A stretch of 20,169 nucleotides of DNA from Catenaria anguillulae PL171 (lineage: Eukaryota > Blastocladiomycota > Blastocladiomycetes > Blastocladiales > Catenariaceae), in NCBI GenBank assembly GCA_002102555.1, contig MCFL01000372.1, forward strand, positions 1-20,169. The letters run 5' to 3'. How positions within the stretch are numbered: the first letter of the stretch is position 1; every line of letters begins with the position of its first letter. The translations under genes and the position numbers were made by a program. Under the pieces are notes generated by a model. That model was not told the DNA's origin, did no database searches, and worked only from the letters and a program-made list of their open reading frames with translations. Positions 11,901 through 20,169 of the stretch are shown piece by piece.

Positions 11901-14121
11901 ACACACTGCGCGACAGCGGGCCACAGCGGTGCAAAGTTGGTGGCAAACTGTGCCACCATACACCGCACGACAATGTCGACGCCCGGGGACTCGGCGTGCA
12001 CGTGCAGGGCAATGTTGTTAACATGCATGGTCTTTGTACGAATGGCGTCGAGCGTGTTGGGCGTGGCCTCGGCCTTGGCACACAGGTCCAGCAGCGGGTT
12101 GTCGGCGTGCAAGTAGGCAAGGGTCGTGAGGGCGGGCAGGCGGATTGAGTGGTGCAGCGATGCCGCGAGCGGCGTGAGCTTGCGGGTCCAGTCGGCGCGC
12201 AGGGCCGGGGTCAGGGCAGTGAGTGGTTGTGTTGTCAGGTAGTGGCAGAGTGCGTCGAGCAGGTATGGGCATGTGGGCAAAGGGTCAAGGGAGGTGATGA
12301 GCGAAGCAACGTGCTGCGAGGTGGACGCGAGATTGAGATACATGAGTGCTTGCAAAGTATGTGCAAAGACCATCGTGGATGCCGTGATGGATTTGGTGAG
12401 CACGGATTCGAGTGCGGGCTGCAACTTGGTCGTTGGCACGGCGAGTTTGCGGGCAACCGAAACGGCCGCAATCACCTCAAGATCACTTTGCGTGGATCCG
12501 GGCTCGTACGACTCGAGCACCGCCACCAGCGGGAAGGCCTTGTCAAAGATCAACTTGCCGTGCGGGTTCACGCACTGTGCGGCGGCAGCGTGCAACAGCG
12601 GCACCTTGGTCAAGACGTGAGCGAGAAAGGCAAGCACCAGTTTTTGATCCATTTGGCTCCACTTTGACGACAAGAAGCGCACAGTCATGGGCAGGACGAG
12701 CGAGTTGTAAGCGTCAAAGTTTGCATCCACGAGCGTCATGTGAAACGCCAAGAGCACATCGAGTTCCAACCCGGCATGTGTCGTGACGTTTTCGAGCGTC
12801 GACACGTGCTTGATGGTATCCTGGTACGTGGCGCGAAGCAACAGTTGCGCGAGCAAATCCATGGATCCTGACGTGAGCGATGATTGTGTCACGACACTGG
12901 CGGCAAATGCGTCGAGCAGTTTGACATAGCTCGGGACGCGGTCGCCCTGGCGCACATTGACACACACGAGCAGGTATCGCGAGATGCGGTCGGCGTCGGT
13001 TGACCACCGGTCGACGAGCACCTTGAAGACGGGCGGGGACGTGGCGGGTGTCAAATGTGATAGGATGCGGCCAAGAGCGGCTGCCATGGCCACGTCGCGT
13101 CGGTCCGATGGGTCGGCGAGAGTTGCGTTGACAACGGCGGGAAGAACAATGGGGTGGCACGAGTGCAGCGTGTGGTTGACGTGACACACGGTCTCGGCAA
13201 TTAGGTATCCAATGGCTTCGGCATACTGTGAAGCGGTGTGATGCGACTCGGCGTCAAGTGAGGCAAAGATGTGTGCGATAAGGACAGGAACTTGATCACG
13301 TTTGAGTTTGCGCAGCATGAAGGACAAAGACTCGGCTGCGAATTGGCGAATGTAGGGCTTTTGCACGGTGGCATGTCCCAGCAGTGGCGAGAGCATGTCG
13401 TATACTTGAGCCATGTTGCGAAGCACGTCGCGTTGGAGGTAGCGGAGCAGATAGGCGATGCATTGGAATCCGTGCTAAAAAATTGGAAGAGTAAGATTAG
13501 AAGGGCAAGGAAATAAAAAAAAAAAAAATGAATGAGGATTAACATACTTCGATCACACTGGAATCACGCAAGCGCAGGATGGGAAGAATGGCGGCAATGA
13601 CGCGGCCGAGATAGGGGAAGAACTCTTGGCGCAAGTCCTTTGCAAGTGAAGTCGTGAGGCTGCATTATATTTGCATTTGGGCGAGAATGTGAGATCTCGA
13701 GAAGGTCAAAAGTGCATGGCATCGGAAATGGGCATACCTGAGGATGGGTTCATATGCATTTGCGCTGTCCACGGCCAAGTGCTCAACAATGGCGTCGACA
13801 ATCTGTTGCTTGCGGTATAGCACCATGGCCAGGGAATGGGCCAAGGGGGCGACCTCGCGGGCAAAGGCTGAAAACTGGGCGGTTCCATTGAGCTCGCGCC
13901 ACTGTGCCAGCGAAGCGACGAATGCCGAGTCCATGCCGGCTGCGTCTGCGTCGGCTGCATTCACGTCGGCCTCGTGGCGCAATGCAATGGCGGACTGGGG
14001 TAACGTCGATTTTGACGTGCTTGATGCGGTCGTGGAAGGACATGAAGCGCCAGCGGTTGGCGCCGCCGCCCGTGGCGAGCTCGCGCGTGGAGCCCGTTTG
14101 CGTCGCGGGTCGGCTGTCCAT
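5990..14121 (-). CDS. UTP20: U3 snoRNP / 90S pre-ribosome HEAT-repeat protein UTP20 (DRIM)
   Basis: UTP20 is a giant alpha-solenoid protein of the nucleolar small-subunit processome, needed for 18S rRNA processing. Exons on the minus strand are 14121-13738, 13659-13548, 13474-6352 and 6272-5990. The introns (78, 73 and 79 nt) are all gt...ag and join in frame. The implied product is about 2633 aa, against about 2490 in yeast and 2785 in human. Recognisable features are the N-terminal KIDV segment, WREL in the first exon, the RQFAAESLSFMLRK repeat, the DRIM-region LYDYTP-like block near 10530, LQFLLTYPQGKQR-like repeats near 7540, QVVKNLFYLSKRL near 6710, and a lysine-rich tail ending KRAKTKH. 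Acidic linkers lie near residues 1090, 1650 and 2450. The frame changes four times, near 13997-14013, 8065-8067, 7867-7872 and 6163-6170, each at or beside a run of one base. One-base corrections (two extra, two missing) cancel out and leave conserved sequence on both sides, so sequencing error in an intact essential gene is more likely than decay. Confidence 0.95.
10630..10653 (+). repeat. (CCT)8 trinucleotide repeat inside UTP20
   Basis: Eight CCT units, read as GAG on the minus strand, encode most of a seven-glutamate run in the acidic linker of UTP20 (about residue 1110). Such coding repeats often vary in length between strains without shifting the frame. Confidence 0.9.
13515..13528 (+). 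repeat. A14 homopolymer inside UTP20 intron 2
   Basis: Fourteen adenines in a row (T14 on the coding strand) lie within the 73-nt second intron of UTP20 (13475-13547), between the gtatgt donor and the tttttag acceptor. The run is outside coding sequence, so length changes would not alter the protein. Confidence 0.9.
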
Positions 14122-14531
14122 TGTGAATGTGATTGGATTGAATGGGAGAGTCGCTGTTGGTGCTTTGTGGAGGAGAGGGATGATTATTGCATTTACGTGA
14201 GCGTGAATATGAGTATGTGCATCGTATGTGTGTGGGAACGACCCAATACCGTCACATTGCCGTTGCGATGCATGCAGGCGGCCGCCGACTGCAACGACCA
14301 GACGAGACTAGCCGACAGTGAGAATTTCCAGTGAACCCTCGAGTGTGTTTGGCCCACATCACGTGAGCGCGTGTGATGCGTCGAAGCGGTCTGCTCCTTC
14401 AAGGTCTCACGCTTCTCTTGGCCCACGCTGCAGCTGATCACGGCGCCGGGCCGGTCGACAATGTACGGGACATGTACACCAACCCGGCCAAAGTCCATGG
14501 TACTTGACATGTATCATACCATTCACCAGAA
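14122..14531. promoter_or_regulatory. Divergent promoter region of UTP20 and the BRCT coiled-coil gene
   Basis: These 410 bases separate the start codons of two divergently oriented genes, so they must hold both promoters and both 5' untranslated regions. The perfect palindrome TCACGTGA at 14359-14366 contains the CACGTG core bound by basic helix-loop-helix factors such as Cbf1. In some yeasts Cbf1-type sites control ribosome-related genes, which would suit UTP20; that link is inference. No clear TATA box is seen. Open stretches inside the region show no domain. Confidence 0.6.
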
Positions 14532-17500
14532 ATGAATCAGTCCCAACCCCAACCTCACCCACAGCCGTCCGCGCCCCTGCCCACGCCCGCGGCAACTGGA
14601 ACCGCAGCACCACAACTGCCTGTTCATGGGTCCACGGCAAGTGCATCAATGCAACAGCAGTACCATCCAAGCCCTTTCATGGTGTATGCCATGCCCATGG
14701 CCGTCTCCACCTACCAGCAGCAGCAAAGCAACGCCCACCTTGCCCAGAGCCAGAGCCGGAACCAGAGGCTGCCGCCCATTGCCGCCTTCACGGCTGGCGG
14801 CCGAGCCCCTGCATACCGATCATCACCCCCAATGACAGTGCCCGCGATGCATCCACGCCCGCAGTCGGCTTCGTCGCCCCTCGTTTCTCACGTGCATCAT
14901 CAGCAAGCCGCAGACACTTGCGCACGAGCCAGCCCTGGTGCCTTGGTGATGCCTTCCCCATCGTTTGCAACCGGTCCACACTCTTCCCCGCTCGCTCGTG
15001 CCTCGACCGGCCATGGGGACCGATCGGCCTTGAGTTCGGGGCAGCGCAACAGGATGCCATCTGGACCATCAGCGCCAGCCTCAAGCGCATCAGTCACGCT
15101 GCCACTGTCATCGCCTGTGCTTCCCCCGGCTCGGCCTCGGACTGCTTCTCTTTCTCAATCGCAACATCAATATCAGTCTCAAGCACAATCGTCTGATATT
15201 CCGTTTCCGCCACCTGCAACGTCTCAAGCAGCGGCACTCTCTGCCCATCAGAGTCAACAGTCCTTCTCACAATCCACTCCACAGCTTGCTTTATCGCATG
15301 TCGCGACCACCACCGCTTTATCACATGCATCGACCAAGATATCCGATATTGAGCGCCAACTGCAATCGGCCTCCTCGGCCGCCATCCAGCAAGCCATGCT
15401 TGCAATCCGCAACTTGGTTTCCGCTACAGGGGTGCCAAGTAATCCAAGCTTGGATTCAATCATCACCGACAACCTCCCGTCGTCCCCCGGCCTCCAGTTT
15501 TCGCAAACCCAGTACACAAGCACATTGCACGTGCCCACCGATTCGCAATCCCAACACCTGTCTTCGTTTGCTGGTACGATTCGATTCCTTTTCTCTTGCA
15601 AGCGGCGCCATGTACATTCCCCAAACACTCACCATACTGCTGCCCAACAGACACTGAATCCCAACTCAGCCAAACTACCGCACACCAAATGTCGGACCTT
15701 GACGCCATGATCCTGGGCCTTCCCGCACCTCCGCCCCCGCCTCCTCCTACACCCACCATCCAATCGATCCTCACCAACATCATTGCCTTGCTGACTCCAC
15801 ACTTGCCATCCGCACTCACTCCGGGACCTCTCCCACCCCCGACCGCATCGCCCATCGTCCTCGCAACATCCGTGCACGCGCTCGTCCAAGCACTTGCCGC
15901 ACACACAACCGCAGCCGCACAAACGCACGCCGCCGATCTAGCCGCGGCACGTGCACGCGTCACCACCATGGACGCACAGCTTGCGGCCGAACGCGCCTCA
16001 GCCGCAAAGCTGGCCCGTGAGGTCGATGCGCTTCGCGAGCGTGCAGAGGGTGCAGAGGCAGAAGCGGTGGTTGTGAATGACACGCTGGCAAAGGCCAAGG
16101 CCGATGCGGACGCGGCCGTTGAGCGTGTGCGCAATGACGAGGTCGGGCCCGCGAGACGACGCATCAAGCGGCTCGAGGACGAAATGGCAAAACTCGTTCA
16201 ACAGATTGAAGCGGCAGAGGAGGATGCGGCGAGGGACAGGGAGAGGGTCGAGGCCGAGATTGAAACATTGCGCGAGCAGCTCGAGGCCGTCGAGATGGAT
16301 TTAGGACTCGAGCGTGCCGAGGTGGAGCAGGAGCGCGCAGAGTCGCGCAGGCTTAGGGGCGAGCTCGCACGGGCAGAGCAGGCGGTCGTGGATGCACTTG
16401 CACGGGCAGACGCAGTGGGTGAGGAGGCAAAGGCGCGCGTGGACCAGCTCGACGCACAGGTTCGTGAGCTCAAGCTCGATTCGGAGACACAGCGCGCGAT
16501 TGCTGAGCATGTGGCGTTGCAAAAGCAGCACGAGGTCGGCGAGATGCAGGGCCGTCTGGATGTGGCGCTGGCCCAGGTCGCGAGGGTTGTGGATGAGAAC
16601 GAGGCGCTGGCGGAGGCGGCGGCAAAGGATCAGGAGACATTGGAGGCCTTGACGGCCGATTTGGATGGTGCAAGGGAGGAGGTGGCTGAAATCCGGCGCG
16701 AGCTGGAGGTGGTCAAGCAGGAGCAGGAGGCAAAGGCGAGGCAGGCCCAGGAGGAGCTCATGAGTGTGCGGCAAGAGTTGGAGACTCAAGTCCAGCGTGT
16801 GGCCGAACTCGAGGCGCAAGCCGACGGTCTGCGTCAAGAGCTCGCCGTGTCGCAAGCGCTGGCCGAGGCTGCGCAGGTGGAGGTCTGCCGGTTGCGTGAC
16901 GAGCAAGCCCAAGCAACGGAGGCAGCGCTACAAGACGCCGATGCTCGCGTCGCCGCTGCCGAAGCCAGCGTGGCACAACTCCGTGATCAAGTTGCTCAAC
17001 TTGATTCCGTTCGTGTCCTTGCCGACCAACGCCTCGCTGAGATCGATGCTCTTCAAGGCCTTGCCAGCCAGCGCCTGGTAGAACTAGAATCCGCCCGGAC
17101 ACGTATCAATGACGCCGAGCGAGCGTTCATGCGTGTCACGGTTGCCGAGCAAGTTGCTGCGGATCTCAAGCGAAAATCGCGCACCATGGCTGAAGAGCAC
17201 AAGCGCGATATGGACGCGCTAAAGAAGCGCATGGCCGGCATGATTGATCGCGCAAAGAAGGAGCGCGACGAGTTCAAGGCGCAGCTTGAGAAGGGTGCCG
17301 CAGCGCACCACTTGCAGGCAGAGTGTCCAGAGTGCTTCGAGTTGCATGCACGTGTCGCCGAGTTGCAGCGGGCTCTCGAGTCATCGGCCGCCGCCATGGA
17401 CCATCACTTGACGCCCGCTGTTCAAGTCCAGCTGACTGAGTTGACGGGCGAGCGCGATGCGGCCATCAAGATCCGCGAGCAGGTCGAGGCGCAGTTGGCG

Positions 17501-18958
17501 CAGGTCAAGTCCGAGTATGAGCGGATCGGGAAGGACATGCGGCAAGTGGTGGCCAAGGCCGAGGAGAACGAGGCCAAGAGCAAACAGGAAGTTCAGGCCC
17601 TCAAGGTCGAGTTGGAGCTGGAAAAGTCCACCGTGGCGGATTTGCAGATGACGCTTCGTCACTTCGAGGAGGTGGTCATGCCGGATGTGTCAGGTCTCAA
17701 ACAGCAGCTTGAGAAATACGTGCGTCTTGATGCTCGATCTTGTTGTATTTTTTCTGCATTGTCTGACAGCGTGCGACTCGACATTTAGCGTACCCGAGCC
17801 CAGCAACTCGAAGCGCGTCTTGCCGCTCCACAGCCCCCTCCCGCTGACATGCAGCCGACTGGACCATCCACCCCTTCCACTCATAGTGTTGTACGAAAAC
17901 AGCGCCCATGCGGCATATCCGGTCGTGCCGCCATCCTTGCCTCCGAAAACGACTCGGGTACCGCGGCCGCCTCGTCACCGTCCATTCCCCAGGAAGCCTT
18001 AACGCCTCCAATTCGGTCCATACCCGCGGCATTGCGACTCTTGGCTAACGGGCCGCTCTCGTCGAGCGTGCTAGATAGCCCGTCGGTTGCATCAACTGCA
18101 GCGGCAGCAATGCCTCCTCCGGCCAAGAAACGCAAGCGCGCCCACGGTATGTATCCTGTCTCAATGTATCCTTGACCTGGTTGAAGCTGACTCACAATGT
18201 GATTGCCTGCCCAGACGCGCTCGATATGATCATGCCCGCGTTTGACCCTCCGGCTTGCCACGAGCAACGCAAGGTTGTGGTCGGGTTTACGGGTTTCTCT
18301 CGGCAAGATCCAGTTTATTCGTTTCAACAGCGGCAGCGATTGGCGGAGGTCATTATTGAATTGGGTGGCCGGGTGATGCCCGACCCAACACATGCTGAAG
18401 TGACGGTATGCGTGATACTCTTTATCCGCTTTGGTTCCGGTGTATCGGTGCTGACTCCATCATGTCACCACCTACCAATTCAACAAGCACGTGTTTTGCC
18501 CACCTGGTGCATCCACCATCAAGTACTATGCAGCACTCGCCGCTGGCAAATGGCTCATCCATGACCCTGCCTGGGTCTTTGACAGCCAGGCCAACGGCTC
18601 GTTGCTCACTGAATTTGCATATGGCGTGCGTGCGCCAACGCCGCCCCTGCAAGGCCGCCGGATCTGTGGCTCGCGCACCTTCAACGAGGTCGAGGTTGAG
18701 CGCAAACGGCCGCAAATGTTGCACGAGCTCGTGCAGCTCGGGCATGGCGTGCTTGTGGATTCAGTGGACGATGCAGAGATTGTGTTGCTCGGGAATGGTG
18801 AGGCGTTGGCTGAAAAAGCTGGCAGGGCTGGGTATGAATGGAATCAGTTTTTGTTATGGATGGGCCAGGCAGTGAGAAGAGGAGAGCGGGCGGTCAGGGA
18901 TGAGGATATGAGTCAAGGTGGCGGCGGCGCGATAGGCGGACTGAAGGAGGTACAGTGA
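14532..18958 (+). CDS. Coiled-coil protein with CPxC motif and C-terminal tandem BRCT domains, 1376 aa
   Basis: Five exons (14532-15573, 15651-17719, 17789-18146, 18215-18405, 18488-18958) join through four gt...ag introns of 68-82 nt, with every junction in frame. Residues 1-350 are Gln/Ser/Pro/Ala-rich and probably disordered. A proline-rich linker (about 370-415) leads to a heptad coiled coil of roughly 430-1050. That coil contains C906-P-E-C909, flanked by histidines, between two coil segments. KKRKR (1150-1154) is a nuclear signal. BRCT 1 spans about 1176-1260, with FTGF (Thr1182, Gly1183), LGG, Lys1232 in IKYYAALAAGKW and the typical Trp1249. BRCT 2, more divergent, spans about 1274-1345. 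Thr-Gly plus Lys are the phosphate-binding residues of MDC1- and BRCA1-type BRCT pairs, so binding of phosphorylated partners in chromatin or DNA-damage signalling is likely. There is no Walker motif, so this is not an SMC/Rad50 ATPase. I know no named family with this layout. Confidence 0.88.
17324..17335 (+). other. CPEC motif in the coiled coil (zinc-hook-like)
   Basis: These codons encode Cys906-Pro-Glu-Cys909 of the BRCT coiled-coil protein. The local context, HHLQAECPECFELH, adds nearby histidines, and prolines a few turns downstream break the helix. CPxC between two antiparallel coils is the zinc-hook signature of Rad50. A hook here would let two molecules join through one zinc ion. 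The position is at about three quarters of the coil rather than the middle, so a hairpin apex is not certain. Confidence 0.45.
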
Positions 18959-19100
18959 TAAGGAGCGTGTGTGTGTGTCAATGGATCATAGATTGCATCC
19001 TGTCGCCAGGAGAAGCGCGCCACTGGACACGGCGTTTTTCATGTGCTTCGCCAATTTCGTTCAACACAATCACTTCGTCCTGCAATGTGCTCGTGGGATT
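18959..19100. other. 3' flank of the BRCT gene
   Basis: A short GT-rich run follows the stop codon. No exact AATAAA was found. The region probably contains the 3' untranslated end of the BRCT gene, and it meets the tail of a minus-strand retroelement fossil with no clear boundary. Confidence 0.4.
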
Positions 19101-19330
19101 GCCAGAGCATGTCTGATTTGCAATGCATTGTCGACTCAGTCTTGTGGTGAAACTGGAGCTCAATTGGACGATCAATTGGTCATGCGCATGATGCTTCCGA
19201 TGTGAGGGGCCAAACAGACCCTTGGTGAATGTCGAGGCAAGACACGCAGCAGAGTAGACGTGTTCAATCCGCACGTAGTGGGCACGTTCCAGATCCGAGA
19301 GAACAAACGTGGCCATTACGTTGGCATACG
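19101..19330 (-). mobile_element. Fossil of a Copia-type pol C-terminal end
   Basis: On the minus strand the translated segment IEHVYSAACLASTFTKGL followed by GPSHRKH matches the end of Ty1/Copia pol. There a -EHV-x(4)-ADIFTK-L block followed by a histidine/lysine stretch closes the RNase H region. The copy is broken, with several breaks. The fossil may continue toward higher coordinates, but similarity is too weak to follow past about 19330. It points toward the BRCT gene, and no long terminal repeat was recognised. Confidence 0.5.
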
Positions 19331-19362
19331 ATAGACGAATAACATCGTCCAGACCCCTTCAG

Positions 19363-19392
19363 GCAGGGGTACTAAATCTATAGTACCCCTGC
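19363..19392. repeat. Perfect 11-bp inverted repeat with an 8-nt loop
   Basis: GCAGGGGTACT (19363-19373) is the exact reverse complement of AGTACCCCTGC (19382-19392), separated by an AT-rich loop. It would form a stable hairpin. It lies between retroelement debris and has no gene next to it. It could be the end of a small DNA transposon, a hairpin in an element's terminal region, or chance. Confidence 0.75.
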
Positions 19393-20169
19393 TTCAGGCC
19401 ACGAGCAGCCAATTGCAAACAGCATAGGTTCCACAGCGAATCCAGATGCTAGTTGCGAACCTAAGAGCTTTGCGGAAGTTGGGAATCGATTGCTTTCGCC
19501 CAGACCTGGCGAATGTTGAAGCTCACCAGCCAAAGTTGAAGCTTCAAGCCGGTCGTTCAATCGCGTTCAAATAGGCCTTAGCATGGACTTGACTCGAAAA
19601 ACGCGAAGCATCTCTCATGTTAACAGTATTCTCTAATGGAGATGTTTCGTTGGTCATTTCAAATCTACATGTATACCCCAACAATCGCAATCGCTGGGTC
19701 CCATGATTCCCTGCACTGCTGGTCATCGGCGAGCAGCTGCATGGCTGTGTACACTGGACAGTCAGAGTTGCCTGTGGTGCCAAGCCTCATGACTTCAGCC
19801 GCGGTCTATCCACACCCACAATTCTCAAGGACTCCAGCTGACGAGCCCCCGAGATCAAGTCAAAGAACAATGGACACACGGCAATGGGGTGATTGTTTTT
19901 GGCTCCATTGACTTCAGCCTTATTCTTCAGAATGGCATTTTCTGAACTCATACATGCCGGCCCCATACATGTTCATGGTGACAAAACCGTTCATACCATG
20001 CGCCATTCCTGCCGCGGGAACTCATTCTTCCTTTATCCATTCGTCGCAGCGTCTCCTTGAAGAAAGCTCTCAAGAGGCGGAGGCTAGTGCAGCGGCAACA
20101 TGATTACATTTGAAAGTGCGTTTGATCTGGCGGTTGCTTGAGCGACTGCACACTTTCTAAGGGTCTTCT
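19393..20169. other. Gene-free right end of the window
   Basis: No frame shows a recognisable domain. Base composition is less GC-rich than in the genes. Weak minus-strand coding-like scraps, for example an LLGYT segment near 19700, could be further remains of the Copia-like element. I cannot support a feature here. Confidence 0.4.

Noticed and set aside
5990-14121. UTP20 as a pseudogene
   Set aside because: Only four single-base changes in about 7.9 kb of coding sequence, all at or beside homopolymers with no net shift. Introns and stop are intact, and the protein is well conserved.
14193-14510. Minus-strand open stretch in the UTP20/BRCT intergenic region
   Set aside because: No domain, no splice link to UTP20, and a promoter position between two genes.
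15596-17788. Coiled-coil region as Rad50, SMC or myosin
   Set aside because: There is no Walker A, Walker B or motor domain. The exon continues by splicing into a nuclear signal and BRCT domains.
19636-19911. Plus-strand open stretch of 91 codons near the right end
   Set aside because: Composition is not coding-like, there is no domain, and it lies among retroelement debris.
1-20169. tRNA, rRNA, CRISPR arrays or bacterial operon signals
   Set aside because: None was recognised on reading. The spliced genes show that the window is eukaryotic. A covariance-model scan would be needed to exclude a small RNA gene.

Overview
The window reads as nuclear DNA of a GC-rich, compact eukaryote with short introns (about 68-82 nt in the two well-resolved multi-exon genes, with gtatg/gtacg/gtgcg donors and -ag acceptors). 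It carries conserved nuclear gene families and decayed LTR retroelements. An early-diverging zoosporic fungus (Blastocladiomycota or Chytridiomycota type) fits best. The lineage call is inference from GC content, intron style and a yeast-like set of single-copy genes.

Layout. (1) 1-1858: a decayed retroelement integrase fragment and unresolved sequence. (2) 1859-2931, plus strand: a complete two-exon very-long-chain 3-ketoacyl-CoA reductase (IFA38/HSD17B12 family) with full catalytic motifs, an N-terminal membrane segment and a C-terminal KKxx ER signal. (3) 3559-about 4680, plus: an unrecognised, probably spliced, helical coding region. (4) About 4840-5240, plus: a retropepsin-like fossil. 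(5) 5990-14121, minus: UTP20/DRIM, a giant HEAT-repeat protein of the 90S pre-ribosome, in four exons. Its reading frame changes four times, each time at or beside a mononucleotide run and with zero net shift. (6) 14122-14531: a divergent promoter region with a TCACGTGA palindrome. (7) 14532-18958, plus: a 1376-residue nuclear protein in five exons. It has a Gln/Ser/Pro-rich head, a coiled coil of about 600 residues containing a CPEC motif, a KKRKR nuclear signal, and a C-terminal BRCT pair with the Thr-Gly...Lys phosphate-binding signature. (8) 18959-20169: a decayed Copia-like tail on the minus strand, and a perfect 11-bp inverted repeat.

The genes do not form a pathway. UTP20 (small-subunit rRNA processing) and the BRCT protein (probably chromatin or DNA-damage signalling) share a divergent promoter. 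The reductase is a housekeeping ER lipid enzyme. Retroelement debris flanks the gene block on both sides. The strongest candidate for something undescribed is the coiled-coil/CPxC/tandem-BRCT protein. Its architecture matches no named family I know, although each module is recognisable. I saw no tRNA, rRNA, CRISPR array or bacterial-type feature.
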